Of a stretch of DNA of 64,000 nt, positions 40,989 to 50,536 are shown in pieces. How positions within the stretch are numbered: position 1 is the first letter of the stretch; every line of letters begins with the position of its first letter. A program made the position numbers and the translations under genes. The stretch spans positions 1,240,001-1,304,000 of the forward strand of contig NZ_CP094824.1 in NCBI RefSeq assembly GCF_025561425.1, read 5' to 3'. Below the pieces are notes generated by a model. That model did no database searches, was not told where the DNA came from, and was given only the letters and a program-made list of their open reading frames with translations. The stretch is from Mammaliicoccus sciuri. Its GTDB lineage: Bacteria; Bacillota; Bacilli; Staphylococcales; Staphylococcaceae.

Positions 40989-42059
40989 ATGAATAGAAAT
41001 AAATGGAACATTGTACTCGTTAGTTTGTTAGCAATTATACTCGGTTTTGTTTTACAAAGTATTCACATGATATTACCATGGTTATTTGGACCAATATTTG
41101 CGAGTTTAATTGTAATTAAAGTGTTGAAAAGAACGATTAAATGGCCAATATGGTTAGGTAATATCGGGTTACTGATATTAGGTGTTCAAATGGGCTCTAC
41201 ATTTACGCCTAACGTCCTTCATGATATTAAAGATGAATGGATACAAATTATTTTAATGTCAGTTTGTATCTTAATACTTGCGTTAATTGTATCAATAGCG
41301 TTTAGAAAAATTGCAAATGTGACTTTCGAAACGGCATTGTTAAGTGCAATTCCTGGTGCTTTAAGTCAGATGGTTATTATGGCTGAAGAAAATAAAAAAG
41401 CAGATTTGTTAATTGTTACACTGACTCAAACATCTCGAATCATGTTTGTCGTAATATTAGTTCCAATTATTTCATCTATTTATAGTAATGATAGCACGGC
41501 ATCAGGACAAATTGAAAAGGCGCCATCTATATTTACAGCGCTAGATATCTCAGGACTATTTGTGCTATTAATCGGTATCATAGCTTTATACTTTATATTC
41601 TATAAATTGAAAGTGCCTGTACCGCAATTACTTGCACCGATATTTGTATTATTAGTATGGAATTTATATACTGGGCAAATCTTCTCGTTAGATTATCCGA
41701 TCATTGTCTTTGCACAAGTATTATTTGGTATAAGAATTGGTGTTCAAATATCTGATTTGATTAATAGTTTAACGAAAAAGACAATATTTGCTATCGCATT
41801 TCAAAATGTATCACTCATTATTGGCGCATTTGTACTTGTCTTTGTATTTGAGTTATTTATTGACGACAATATAAACGATTTATTCTTAAGTGCAGCACCT
41901 GGCGGCATGGCTCAAATTATCGTTGTAGCATTAGAAACAGGTGGAGATGTTGCGATGATATCAAGTTATCACATATTTAGGATATTCTTTATTCTGTTGA
42001 TCGTTGCGCCACTAATTAAAATATTCTTAACAGCTCGAGCTAGAAAATATGGAAATTAA
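40989..42059 (+). CDS. AbrB-family duplicated membrane protein, putative transporter or regulator
   Basis: A 356-residue protein with about ten membrane helices. It has an internal duplication: AIPGALSQMVIMAEE in the first half and AAPGGMAQIIVVALET in the second. This is the AbrB membrane family often mis-named ammonia monooxygenase; it is not related to the DNA-binding AbrB. Function is unknown, with links in some species to gene regulation or export. The hairpin CCTCAAA/TTTGAGG between hemL and this gene overlaps its ribosome site, and a TATAAT at 40964 may be its -10. Confidence 0.8.
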   Translation: MNRNKWNIVLVSLLAIILGFVLQSIHMILPWLFGPIFASLIVIKVLKRTIKWPIWLGNIGLLILGVQMGSTFTPNVLHDIKDEWIQIILMSVCILILALIVSIAFRKIANVTFETALLSAIPGALSQMVIMAEENKKADLLIVTLTQTSRIMFVVILVPIISSIYSNDSTASGQIEKAPSIFTALDISGLFVLLIGIIALYFIFYKLKVPVPQLLAPIFVLLVWNLYTGQIFSLDYPIIVFAQVLFGIRIGVQISDLINSLTKKTIFAIAFQNVSLIIGAFVLVFVFELFIDDNINDLFLSAAPGGMAQIIVVALETGGDVAMISSYHIFRIFFILLIVAPLIKIFLTARARKYGN

Positions 42060-42071
42060 ATTGAATCAATA

Positions 42072-42100
42072 TTGACTTATATGGATTCTGCTTATATTAT
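42072..42100 (+). promoter_or_regulatory. Promoter of valS
   Basis: TTGACT (42072-42077), 17-nt spacer, TATTAT (42095-42100). Confidence 0.75.
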
Positions 42101-42107
42101 TAAAGTA

Positions 42108-42337
42108 ATCGAATATTTATCAAGGAAGAGTAAATCATTGATTAATGATAGAGAGTGCATGGTTGGTGTAAATGCATATTAATGATGATTGAAGGTAGCC
42201 TTAAATTGAACGTTAATTGAAACTAAGTAGGTTAATGCGTGTGCGAGCGATAATCGTTAGAGTGCAATATAAGTGATTATATTGAATTTAGGTGGTACCA
42301 CGGTTTAACCCGTCCTATTTATTAGGACGGGTTTTTT
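42108..42337 (+). promoter_or_regulatory. T-box riboswitch of valS, GUA specifier
   Basis: The T-box TTAGGTGGTACCACGG (about 42288-42303) precedes a terminator. Stem I can be folded: AAGG/CCTT at the base and AATCAT/ATGATT above. They enclose a specifier loop with AGTA on the 5' side and GAAGGTAG on the 3' side, the loop-E arrangement of T-boxes. This places GTA (42195-42197), a valine codon, as specifier, in agreement with the gene controlled. Confidence 0.92.
42307..42337 (+). terminator. T-box-controlled terminator before valS
   Basis: AACCCGTCCT pairs perfectly with AGGACGGGTT, followed by T run. Confidence 0.93.
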
Positions 42338-42360
42338 ATATTATAAAGGGAGTGATTTTA

Positions 42361-44991
42361 ATGGAAATGGAACCTAAGTATAACCCTAAAAAGGTTGAAG
42401 AAGGCCGTTATCAATTTTGGTTAGATCATAATTATTTTAAGCCAAGTGAAAATAAAGAAAAGGAAACATACACAATTGTTATTCCGCCACCAAACGTAAC
42501 AGGGAAGTTGCATTTAGGACATGCATGGGATACAACTTTACAAGATATTTTAACAAGAATGAAAAGAATGCAAGGTTATGACACATTGTATTTACCAGGT
42601 ATGGACCATGCAGGTATTGCGACTCAAGCTAAAGTTGAAGGTAAATTAAGAGAACAAGGTTTATCGAGACACGATTTAGGAAGAGAAAAATTCCTTGAAC
42701 ATGCTTGGTCATGGAAAGAAGAATATGCTGACTTTATTAGAGCTCAATGGGCTAAATTAGGTTTAGGATTAGATTATAGCCGTGAACGTTTTACATTAGA
42801 TGAAGGCTTATCTCAAGCAGTTAAAAAAGTGTTTGTTGATATGTATAACAAAGGTCTTATCTATCGTGGTGAAAGAATTATTAACTGGGATCCACAAACT
42901 AAAACAGCTATTTCTGATATTGAAGTTATTCACGAAGATATTACAGGTCATTTCTATCATATTAAATATCCTTTTAAAGACGGTGAAGGCGCAATTGAAA
43001 TTGCAACGACACGTCCTGAAACGATGTTAGGTGATACAGCAATCGTTGTTAACCCAAATGATGATCGTTACAAACATTTAATTGGTAAATCAGTTATCTT
43101 ACCGATTATTGGCCGTGAATTACCGATTATTGGTGATGACTATGTTGATATTGAATTCGGTAGCGGTGCAATGAAAGTTACACCAGCTCATGACCCTAAT
43201 GACTTCGAAATTGGTGAAAGACATCAACTAGAAAAAATTAATGTTATGAATGAAGACGGTACAATGAATGAGCTTGCTGGTAAATATAATGGTTTAGATC
43301 GTTTTGAATGCCGTAAACAATTAATCGAAGACTTAAAAGAAACTGGCGAATTAATTAAAATAGAAGAACATGTTCATTCTGTTGGTCACTCAGAAAGAAG
43401 TGGCGCAGTAGTAGAACCTTATTTATCTACACAATGGTTTGTTAAAATGGAGCCATTAGCTAAACAAGCATTAGACAATCAAGATACAGATGGTCGTATT
43501 AACTTTGTACCAGAACGTTTTGAAGGCACATTCAATAGATGGATGGAAAACATTCGTGACTGGACAATTTCAAGACAATTATGGTGGGGTCATCAAATCC
43601 CAGCATGGTACCATAATGAAACAGGCGAAACATACGTTGGTGAAGAACCACCAGCAGATATCGAGAACTGGACTCAAGATGAAGATGTTCTTGATACATG
43701 GTTTAGTTCTGCGTTATGGCCATTCTCAACATTAGGTTGGCCAGATGAAAACAATGAAGATTTCAAACGTTACTATCCAACTAATACGTTAGTAACAGGT
43801 TATGATATTATTTTCTTCTGGGTATCTAGAATGATTTTCCAAGGTTTAGAATTTACAGGTAAAAAGCCGTTCAATGACGTTTTACTACATGGTTTAGTAA
43901 GAGCTGAAGATGGCCGTAAAATGAGTAAATCACTTGGTAATGGTGTTGACCCAATGGATGTAATTGATGAATATGGTGCAGATAGTTTAAGATACTTCTT
44001 AGCTACTGGTTCATCTCCAGGTCATGACTTACGTTATTCTACTGAAAAAGTTGAAGCGGTATGGAACTTTATCAATAAAATTTGGAATGCGTCTCGTTTC
44101 AGCATTATGAATATCGGCGAAGATTTCAAATTTGAAGATATAGATTTATCTGGTGAAAAATCAGTTGCAGATGAATGGATTCTTACACGATTAAATGAAA
44201 CAATTGCGAACGTTACGGATTTAAGTGATAAATATGAATTCGGTGAAGTTGGTCGTGTATTATATAACTTCATTTGGGATGAATTCTGTGATTGGTATAT
44301 CGAAATGAGTAAAATACCAATGAATGGTGATGACGAAGCTAAAAAACAAATGACACGTTCAGTATTAGCTTATACGTTAGATCAAACAATGCGTATGCTT
44401 CATCCATTAATGCCATTCGTAACAGAACATATTTGGCAAGCATTACCACATGAAGGTGAAACAATTATTCAAGCTTCATGGCCTGAAGTAAGACCAGAAT
44501 TATCAAATGAAAATAGTAAAGTATCTATGCAACTATTAGTTGAAATCATTAAATCTGTAAGACAAGCACGTCGAGAAGTGAATACGCCAATGTCTAAAGA
44601 AGTACCAATTCACATTGAAGCTAAAGATGAAACAGTGAAAAAACAACTTTTAGACAATAAAGATTATTTAATGCGTTTCTGTAATCCAAGTGAGTTAGTG
44701 ATTGATACGAAAGTTGATATACCAGAAAAAGCAATGACTGAAGTTGTATTTGGTGCGACAGTTGTATTACCTTTAGAAGGTTTAATTGACATGGATAAAG
44801 AAATAGAAAGACTTGAACAAGAACTTCAAAAATGGCAAAAAGAATTAGATCGTGTTAATAAAAAATTAAGTAATGAAAAATTCGTTGCAAATGCACCTGA
44901 AAAGATTATTAACGAAGAAAAAGATAAAAAAGTTAATTATCAAGAAAAATATGATGGTGTATTAGCAAGAATTGAACAACTGAAAGGCTAG
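42361..44991 (+). CDS. valS: Valine--tRNA ligase
   Basis: Class I synthetase of 876 residues. HIGH motif in [20 protein letters not shown] in [11 protein letters not shown], a large CP1 editing domain between them, and a C-terminal coiled-coil arm (from about 810, [18 protein letters not shown]) are visible. ATG 42361 (MEMEPKY) follows AAAGGGAGTG; the longer reading from 42292 runs through the T-box terminator. folC follows after 8 nt, so the two are co-transcribed under T-box control. Confidence 0.97.
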   Translation: MEMEPKYNPKKVEEGRYQFWLDHNYFKPSENKEKETYTIVIPPPNVTGKLHLGHAWDTTLQDILTRMKRMQGYDTLYLPGMDHAGIATQAKVEGKLREQGLSRHDLGREKFLEHAWSWKEEYADFIRAQWAKLGLGLDYSRERFTLDEGLSQAVKKVFVDMYNKGLIYRGERIINWDPQTKTAISDIEVIHEDITGHFYHIKYPFKDGEGAIEIATTRPETMLGDTAIVVNPNDDRYKHLIGKSVILPIIGRELPIIGDDYVDIEFGSGAMKVTPAHDPNDFEIGERHQLEKINVMNEDGTMNELAGKYNGLDRFECRKQLIEDLKETGELIKIEEHVHSVGHSERSGAVVEPYLSTQWFVKMEPLAKQALDNQDTDGRINFVPERFEGTFNRWMENIRDWTISRQLWWGHQIPAWYHNETGETYVGEEPPADIENWTQDEDVLDTWFSSALWPFSTLGWPDENNEDFKRYYPTNTLVTGYDIIFFWVSRMIFQGLEFTGKKPFNDVLLHGLVRAEDGRKMSKSLGNGVDPMDVIDEYGADSLRYFLATGSSPGHDLRYSTEKVEAVWNFINKIWNASRFSIMNIGEDFKFEDIDLSGEKSVADEWILTRLNETIANVTDLSDKYEFGEVGRVLYNFIWDEFCDWYIEMSKIPMNGDDEAKKQMTRSVLAYTLDQTMRMLHPLMPFVTEHIWQALPHEGETIIQASWPEVRPELSNENSKVSMQLLVEIIKSVRQARREVNTPMSKEVPIHIEAKDETVKKQLLDNKDYLMRFCNPSELVIDTKVDIPEKAMTEVVFGATVVLPLEGLIDMDKEIERLEQELQKWQKELDRVNKKLSNEKFVANAPEKIINEEKDKKVNYQEKYDGVLARIEQLKG

Positions 44992-44999
44992 GAAATCTT

Positions 45000-46262
45000 A
45001 TGAATTATTTAGATAGTTTACACTGGATACATGAACGCACGAAGTTCGGTATTAAACCAGGCGTTAAAAGAATGAAGTGGATGCTCGACAAATTAGGTAA
45101 TCCTGAAGAAAAGATTCAAGCAGTTCACGTAGTCGGTACAAATGGTAAAGGTTCAACTGTCAGTTATTTAAGAGAAGCCCTAGTAGCTAATAACTATGAA
45201 ATCGGTACTTTCACATCGCCATTTATAGTCACTTTCAATGAAAGAATCAGTATTAATGGAACACCAATTACTGATGACGAATTGGTTGAGTTAGTTCAGA
45301 TAGTTAAACCAATCTCTGAACGACTTGAATCTGAAACTGATTTAGGTCCAGCTACTGAATTTGAAATCATTACATTAATGATGTTTGTATTTTTTGGTAC
45401 AGTACATCCTGTAGACTTTGTCATCATCGAAGCGGGATTAGGTGCTTTAAATGATTCAACGAATGTATTTCAACCAATAATGACGGTGTTAACAAGTATC
45501 GGTTTAGATCATACGAATATTTTAGGCGATACGTATATGGATATTGCAAGAGAGAAAGCTGGTGTCATTAAACCAAGTGTTCCGCTTGTATATGCCATTA
45601 AGCCTAAAGATGCGTTACATTTCGTTAGAGAAGTAGTTGAGAAAAATTACAATAAAGGTCTAGAATTAGATCGCGATTTTCATGTACTGTCAGATGATAC
45701 TGAATTTACGTATCGATATGGTAGTTATGAATTAGAAAACATTCAACTCAAAATGATAGGTCAACATCAGCATGAAAATGCTGCACTAGCGATCACAACA
45801 CTTATTGAAATGTATCAAAGAGGTATGATTCAATTAAACTTTAATACAATGATTGATGCGATAGAACATACAACATGGTCAGGTCGAATTGAAAAAGTTC
45901 AAGAAGAACCACTCATTTTAATAGACGGTGCCCATAATAGAGAAAGTATTGATGCGTTAGTAGATACATTAAAACAATACTATTCAGACAAAAAAATCGA
46001 TGTATTATTTGCAGCGATAGACGGTAAGCCAATTGGGAAAATGATGAATAGCATAGAAGAAATTGCCAATAGATTTTATGTGACAACATTTGATTTTCCA
46101 AAAGCATTACCAATAGATGCAGTATACGATTATTTAGAACACCACCATATTGAAAAAGTTCAAGACTATCCTCAATTTATTGAACAATACGACGGAGAAT
46201 TACTCGTTGTAACAGGAAGTTTATACTTTATTAGTGAAGTAAGAAAATTATTTAAAGATTAA
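45000..46262 (+). CDS. folC: Bifunctional folylpolyglutamate synthase/dihydrofolate synthase
   Basis: Mur-ligase-family enzyme of 420 residues that adds glutamates to folates and may join dihydropteroate to glutamate. P-loop GTNGKGST near residue 46, the omega loop region SPFIVTFNERISINGTP, GLGALNDSTNVF and DGAHNRESI are seen. It follows valS by 8 nt with a modest ribosome site (TAGGAAA) and is closed by a strong terminator. Confidence 0.95.
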   Translation: MNYLDSLHWIHERTKFGIKPGVKRMKWMLDKLGNPEEKIQAVHVVGTNGKGSTVSYLREALVANNYEIGTFTSPFIVTFNERISINGTPITDDELVELVQIVKPISERLESETDLGPATEFEIITLMMFVFFGTVHPVDFVIIEAGLGALNDSTNVFQPIMTVLTSIGLDHTNILGDTYMDIAREKAGVIKPSVPLVYAIKPKDALHFVREVVEKNYNKGLELDRDFHVLSDDTEFTYRYGSYELENIQLKMIGQHQHENAALAITTLIEMYQRGMIQLNFNTMIDAIEHTTWSGRIEKVQEEPLILIDGAHNRESIDALVDTLKQYYSDKKIDVLFAAIDGKPIGKMMNSIEEIANRFYVTTFDFPKALPIDAVYDYLEHHHIEKVQDYPQFIEQYDGELLVVTGSLYFISEVRKLFKD

Positions 46263-46265
46263 TAA

Positions 46266-46304
46266 AAATGCCGGCAAAGTCATTGACTTTGCTGGCATTT
46301 TTTT
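46266..46304 (+). terminator. Terminator of valS-folC
   Basis: AAATGCCGGCAAAGTC pairs with GACTTTGCTGGCATTT (one G-T pair), then a T run. Confidence 0.92.
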
Positions 46305-46329
46305 ATGCATAGGTATGTTCTAATATTTT

Positions 46330-46639
46330 TTATGAAGAATTAATTATTGCATGATAATTTTTTAATAAACGTTCTGATTCATTAATTAATCTTGATAATT
46401 CTTCATCAGATAATATATTTAAAGATTTTAGGTCTTCAAGTTCGGTACCTTCATGTACTAAACTTAAAATTTCTTCCGAAACATTATTTTATTTACAACT
46501 TATTCATTATGTAAGTTGTAAATAAAATATGCTCTGCATTTTCGATAGTTATGAGATTTAATCTAATTTGGTTAAATAGTCCATGCATTGTAATAAGTGT
46601 AAATTTTTCTAGCTCCTTTGTATTTTTAAATGTAATCAT
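46330..46639 (-). pseudogene. Small gene (DUF3969-like) broken by a 16-nt palindromic insertion
   Basis: On the minus strand AGGTGGAG precedes an ATG at 46639 and a reading MITFKNTKELEKF up to FTTYIMN, which then meets a stop (TAA). A second reading, in another frame, continues SEEILSLVHEGTELEDL to the stop at 46330. Removing 16 nt between the two parts rejoins them into one protein of about 97 residues (IMN-NVSEEIL). The overall sequence recalls the DUF3969 family of staphylococci, from memory. The extra bases are an inverted copy of the preceding coding bases, making a perfect 18-bp hairpin. Function of the family is unknown. Confidence 0.7.
46485..46529. repeat. Perfect 18-bp inverted repeat at the break of the small gene
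   Basis: Arms 46485-46502 and 46512-46529 are exact complements around a 9-nt loop. One arm is normal coding sequence (HILFTTY on the minus strand), the other carries the premature stop. This is the mark of a template-switch duplication. Confidence 0.85.
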
Positions 46640-46798
46640 TATATAACTCCACCTTTGTTTAATTATTTGATAATTATCTATGTATACCATTAGTCAATCT
46701 ATATTTTAAATCATCTATCATATATCTCAATAACTTATATTTTTTAGGGTATTAAAACTTTATAAGAGTTTTTAAAAGTTAAACGATAGTATTAATAA

Positions 46799-46892
46799 CG
46801 ATTTTGTAACGTGCTGACGCCTGAGGGAATTGTATGAGTGAGAGACTACAGGCTCGAACCATACCCTAGGCAAGCATGCGCGAACAAAATCG
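46799..46892. repeat. Long structured palindrome in the intergenic space
   Basis: A stack of paired segments: CGATTTTGT/ACAAAATCG (46799-46807 and 46884-46892), GTGCT/AGCAT, GCCT/AGGC, AGGG/CCCT and TATG/CATA. An inner loop contains GAGAGACTACAGGCTC. The region is locally richer in G and C than its surroundings. I recall closely similar dispersed palindromes in other staphylococcal genomes; no second copy was seen here. It could be a mobile palindromic unit or a structured RNA. The rest of the 702-nt gap between folC and the YfcC gene is the broken gene and A/T-rich sequence. Confidence 0.7.
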
Positions 46893-46909
46893 AAGATTTT
46901 TATATAATA

Positions 46910-46938
46910 TTCAATATTTTCTGATAATAGTGTATGAT
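46910..46938 (+). promoter_or_regulatory. Candidate promoter of the YfcC-family gene
   Basis: TTCAAT (46910-46915), 17-nt spacer, TATGAT (46933-46938). The -35 is weak. Confidence 0.35.
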
Positions 46939-46964
46939 GGTACTTATAAATAGGGGGGATTAAT

Positions 46965-48362
46965 TTGAAAGATATAGTTGGAAAATTTATAAGGTTCAAG
47001 AATCCTCATACATATGCTATATTGCTTTTCATTATTGCTATGAGTTGTTTACTGACATATGTGATACCTTCTGGGGAATTTGACAGGAAGTCTGTTAATG
47101 ACCGGGAAGAGGTTGTTTCGGGTACATATCATTTAGTAGATAGTGAACCTTCTGGCTTTTTAGAAATATTTAGATCAATACCTGAAGGATTAATCAGTGG
47201 TGCTGATAGTATCTTTTACATATTTTTAGTTGGTGGTGCATTTGGCATTATTCATAAGACAGGTGCCATTACCAATGGCGTCAATGCCGCGATGAATAAG
47301 CTTGGTAAAAATGGTAAGTTAATGATCCCATTAACGATGTTCATTTTTTCATTGCTTGGTTTCTCTATAGGTTTAGCTGAAGAGACGATTATTTTTGTTC
47401 CAATCGGTATAGCGATTGCTAGAGCGGTCGGATATGATGCAATGACAGGTGCTGCAATGATTATCATGGGTGCTGCTGCTGGCTTTCTGGGCGGAATGCT
47501 CAACCCATTTACAGTTGGTGTTGCTCAACAGATTGCAGAAATTCCACTCTTTTCAGGATGGGAATTTAGAACGATAATTTATATTTGTGTATTAATTGTT
47601 GGTATTGTATATGTTATGTTTTACGCTCGAAAAGTTAAAAAGAATCCAAAGAAAAGTTTAGTATACGACTTAGAACAACAAGAAAAGGATCAAATAGAAC
47701 CACAAGAAGAGATAGGTAGATTTACAAAGCGACAAATGTTTTGTTTAATTTTATTAGTCAGTGCAATATGTTTTAACGTATTTGGCATTTTCACATTCGG
47801 TTGGTCATTTAATGAAATGAGTGCCAATTTCTTGCTTGTCGGATTATTGGCAGGTTTTATTGCTGGTCTTGGTTTTAACGGTACTTTCGACGCTTTAATC
47901 GAGGGTATGCAGTCTATTTTGTTTGGAGCATTAATTGTTGGTTTCGCTAAAGCAATCGTCGTTGTATTAGAAAATGGTAAAATTATCGACACAATCGTTT
48001 ATTATTTAACAAATACAATTCAAGATTTGCCAGCAAGTATTACGGTAGGGATGATGTTTATCATACAAATGCTCCTGAACTTCTTTATCCCATCTGGTTC
48101 TGGTCAAGCAATGACTACCATGCCGTTAATGGTGCCTATTTCTGATTTATTAAATATCAATAGACAAATGGCAGTAATTGCCTTCCAATATGGTGATGCA
48201 GTAAGTAATAGTATTTTCCCAACATCAGCTTCGTTAATGGGTGGATTAGCTGTAGCAGGTATTTCTTATACAACTTGGGTTAAATTTATTTGGAAGTTAT
48301 TATTACTTTGGGTAGTTATATGCTTAGTTGGTATTTTTATCGCGTTATCCCTAGGTTATTAA
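46965..48362 (+). CDS. YfcC/DcuC-family membrane transporter
   Basis: A 465-residue membrane protein of the ion transporter superfamily, with about 11-12 helices in two halves. The re-entrant loop motifs are repeated: GGMLNPFTVGVAQQIAEI in the first half and FIPSGSGQAMTTMPLMVP in the second. The N-terminal segment ends with YVIPSGEFDR, typical for YfcC proteins. Related members carry C4-dicarboxylates, arginine/ornithine or short peptides; the substrate here is not determined by sequence or by neighbours. Start is TTG 46965 with AGGGGGGA upstream. Transcribed alone, with a terminator after it. Confidence 0.85.
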   Translation: MKDIVGKFIRFKNPHTYAILLFIIAMSCLLTYVIPSGEFDRKSVNDREEVVSGTYHLVDSEPSGFLEIFRSIPEGLISGADSIFYIFLVGGAFGIIHKTGAITNGVNAAMNKLGKNGKLMIPLTMFIFSLLGFSIGLAEETIIFVPIGIAIARAVGYDAMTGAAMIIMGAAAGFLGGMLNPFTVGVAQQIAEIPLFSGWEFRTIIYICVLIVGIVYVMFYARKVKKNPKKSLVYDLEQQEKDQIEPQEEIGRFTKRQMFCLILLVSAICFNVFGIFTFGWSFNEMSANFLLVGLLAGFIAGLGFNGTFDALIEGMQSILFGALIVGFAKAIVVVLENGKIIDTIVYYLTNTIQDLPASITVGMMFIIQMLLNFFIPSGSGQAMTTMPLMVPISDLLNINRQMAVIAFQYGDAVSNSIFPTSASLMGGLAVAGISYTTWVKFIWKLLLLWVVICLVGIFIALSLGY

Positions 48363-48379
48363 AATTTTAAAAATTATAC

Positions 48380-48428
48380 AAAACTTGAAAAACACATGCT
48401 ATTTTTAGATGTTTTTCAAGTTTTTTTT
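48380..48428 (+). terminator. Terminator of the YfcC-family gene
   Basis: AAAACTTGAAAAACA pairs with TGTTTTTCAAGTTTT, continuing into eight T. Confidence 0.9.
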
Positions 48429-48541
48429 AATGGATTTATAAAGCGTTTAAAAGTATTAGAGCTATTTACTAACAAAATGCGATTATAAATATTGAGGTGT
48501 TATTTGGTATATTAATTTATATCAAAAAGGAGTTAAAAAGC

Positions 48542-49267
48542 ATGTTTAAAATGTTTATATTCGGTACAATCATTGCAAGTTATATGTATCAACTTACGGG
48601 TGTGAAGAAAGTGAACTTTCATTTGTTAACGAAGCGTTCTGTTTGTGAATCCTGTTTTACATCACTTAAACCGATAGATTTAATACCCATTGTAAGTTAT
48701 TTAGCATTACGCGGTAAATGTCGTTATTGTAAGAAGGATATTCCAATAAGTTTATTAATTTGTGAAGTCCTTTTAGGCATACTATTTCTTATTCCCATTC
48801 TTTCAACAGTTCAACTAAATCCTCTTTTGTATTACTTCTTAATAATATTTTTAATACCTTTAACTATTTATGATTTTCATCATTTTGTCATTCCGAATCA
48901 TATGCTCATCATTATGTTAGTATGTAGCATTTATTTATTTGGAATAACGCGAGAACAATTTTTTTACGCACTGTTTATCATAATGATTTTGCATACATTA
49001 TATTTCATATCAAGAGGAGGGCTAGGTTATGGAGATATTAAATTATTTTCGTTACTCAGTTTAATTTTGACGATATCACATTTTATATTATGTTTTATGT
49101 TTACTTTTATATTTGCGGGTGTATTGATCACACTTTATGTATGTATCACACGAAATAAAATTCAAAAAGTACCACTCGTTCCTTTTATGACACTTGCAGT
49201 TATATTTGTACAATTATTCCAAACTCAACTTAATGATTATTTTTTAGGAGGCTACTATGGTTATTAA
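48542..49267 (+). CDS. comC: Prepilin peptidase ComC (A24 family)
   Basis: Membrane aspartic protease that trims prepilin-like ComG proteins for the DNA-uptake pseudopilus. The 241-residue protein has the N-terminal cytoplasmic zinc motif with CESC (about 35-38) and CRYC, the first catalytic Asp in IYDFHHFVIPNH, and the second in GGLGYGDIK, with six to seven further helices. ATG 48542 follows AAAAAGGAG; the reading from 48497 adds 15 residues with no ribosome site. Its last 11 nt overlap radC. Confidence 0.93.
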   Translation: MFKMFIFGTIIASYMYQLTGVKKVNFHLLTKRSVCESCFTSLKPIDLIPIVSYLALRGKCRYCKKDIPISLLICEVLLGILFLIPILSTVQLNPLLYYFLIIFLIPLTIYDFHHFVIPNHMLIIMLVCSIYLFGITREQFFYALFIIMILHTLYFISRGGLGYGDIKLFSLLSLILTISHFILCFMFTFIFAGVLITLYVCITRNKIQKVPLVPFMTLAVIFVQLFQTQLNDYFLGGYYGY

Positions 49268-49973
49268 AATTAAAGATTTACAACATGAAGATAAACCGAG
49301 AGAAAGACTTAAATCATATGGTCCGGATAAATTAACAAATAGAGAACTATTAGCGATCATAATTAATTCTGGAAGCAAACAATATTCCAGTCTAGAATGT
49401 GCGAATAAAGTATTGAATTTAGTTGAAAATACTAGAGAGCTAAGACATTTAACGTTATCTGAATTGCTAAGTGTTAATGGTATTGGTGAATCTAAAGCAA
49501 TTACTATTTTAGCAGTTATTGAATTAGCTAAAAGAATGCATAGCAATACTGTTCTCGACAAAGTAGAAATCAATGAACCACAAGATGTTGCAGATTATTT
49601 AATGGAAAAATTAAGATATTTAAAGCAAGAACACTTTGTGGCTTTATTATTAAATACAAAGAATCAAATTATACATGAACAATCGATTTTTATTGGATCG
49701 TTAAATATGGCGGTTGTTCATCCGAGAGATTTATTAAGAGAGGCAGTTAAGCATTCTGCTGCTTCAATTGTAATTGCACACAATCATCCAAGTGGTGATC
49801 CGACACCATCATTAGAAGATATTAAAACGACTAAGCGAATTTTATATTGTTGTGATTTAATGGGTATCGATTTATTAGATCATATTATCATTGGTGATGG
49901 AGAATTTATTAGTATATTTGAAAATGACTATATCATGCGTGAAGACTTAGAAATTAATAATATAACTGAATGA
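49257..49973 (+). CDS. radC: RadC-family JAMM/MPN domain protein
   Basis: A 238-residue protein with an N-terminal helix-hairpin-helix region (LSVNGIGESKAITI) and a C-terminal JAMM metal site HNHPSGDPTPSLED (H, H and D ligands). Despite the name a repair role is not established; the protein is widespread and its function is uncertain. ATG 49257 follows AGGAGG and lies inside the end of comC. The comC-radC pairing is the usual staphylococcal and bacillar order near mreCD. Confidence 0.92.
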   Translation: MVIKIKDLQHEDKPRERLKSYGPDKLTNRELLAIIINSGSKQYSSLECANKVLNLVENTRELRHLTLSELLSVNGIGESKAITILAVIELAKRMHSNTVLDKVEINEPQDVADYLMEKLRYLKQEHFVALLLNTKNQIIHEQSIFIGSLNMAVVHPRDLLREAVKHSAASIVIAHNHPSGDPTPSLEDIKTTKRILYCCDLMGIDLLDHIIIGDGEFISIFENDYIMREDLEINNITE

Positions 49974-50017
49974 TTCAATGTTATAATGTAATTAAAAATG
50001 AGTCAGGAGTTTTTATT

Positions 50018-50296
50018 TTGCAAATCATAACGTTCATATTTGTCGTATTACCGTTACTATTTATCATTTCTTTATTTCAACGCAAGAAAAAGCGACCAAT
50101 TGTTAGAAAAGACTATGGCATCACGTTGGTGTTAGGCATCATTGGCTTTTTCTTAGCGTCCATTATTCTTACTTTAACAAAAGATGGTTCTGCACTTTCA
50201 ATTAATTTAATACTTGGTTCAATTGTGGCAGGAATTGCTTGGGGTATTCTCGTTTCAATTACATTATTCATTTTAAACAAAATATTAAACAAATAA
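50018..50296 (+). CDS. Small membrane protein of unknown function
   Basis: A 92-residue protein with three predicted helices: 1-18 (IITFIFVVLPLLFIISLF), about 32-48 and about 60-87, with a positive cytoplasmic segment QRKKKRPIVRK between the first two. I chose TTG 50018, preceded by CAGGAGT; the ATG at 49970 overlaps a TATAAT (49982-49987) and has no ribosome site. No family recognised. It follows radC by 44 nt and precedes a weak terminator. Confidence 0.65.
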   Translation: MQIITFIFVVLPLLFIISLFQRKKKRPIVRKDYGITLVLGIIGFFLASIILTLTKDGSALSINLILGSIVAGIAWGILVSITLFILNKILNK

Positions 50297-50301
50297 ATAA
50301 A

Positions 50302-50338
50302 ATTGTAAATTTTCGGTTATTATATTTACAATAATTTT
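50302..50338 (+). terminator. Weak terminator after the small membrane protein gene
   Basis: ATTGTAAAT pairs with ATTTACAAT, followed by AATTTTT; the stem is A/T-rich. Confidence 0.5.
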
Positions 50339-50387
50339 TGAAAAGGCTATCATTAATTTAAATTTACGAGAGAGGAGGTAGTGACTT

Positions 50388-50465
50388 ATGAGAAACATCA
50401 GAAGAAGATTTTATAAACAAACAACATCATACATCACTACCCCTACGTTAAATATGAAGCATTAG
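50388..50465 (+). CDS. 25-residue leader peptide of the ABC exporter operon (BmrB-like)
   Basis: A short ORF (MRNIRRRFYKQTTSYITTPT and five more residues) with an outstanding ribosome site, GAGGAGGT, 7-8 nt before ATG. It ends at TAG 50465, 35 nt before a terminator hairpin, which in turn lies 33 nt before the exporter gene. This is the arrangement of B. subtilis bmrB, whose translation controls attenuation of the bmrCD multidrug exporter: drug-stalled ribosomes on the leader free an antiterminator. The peptide sequence does not need to be conserved in such systems. Assignment is inference from layout. Confidence 0.7.
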   Translation: MRNIRRRFYKQTTSYITTPTLNMKH

Positions 50466-50500
50466 GGAATAGTATATTCACTTCCTTTAGAATGTAATTT

Positions 50501-50536
50501 AAGCACACGCTTTCTTTAAGGATGCGTGTGCTTTTT
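50501..50536 (+). terminator. Attenuator hairpin before the ABC exporter
   Basis: AAGCACACGC (50501-50510) pairs with GCGTGTGCTT, followed by T run. TTCCTT at about 50482 can pair with AAGGA at 50518-50522 next to the 3' arm, a possible competing antiterminator. Confidence 0.88.

Noticed and set aside
46263-46964. Insertion sequence or prophage remnant in the accessory-like stretch
   Set aside because: No transposase or integrase reading, no terminal inverted repeats with target duplications; the content is one broken small gene plus a palindrome.
46772-46999. 75-codon minus-strand ORF over the structured palindrome
   Set aside because: It is produced by the palindrome and the reverse of the YfcC gene start; no ribosome site or family similarity.
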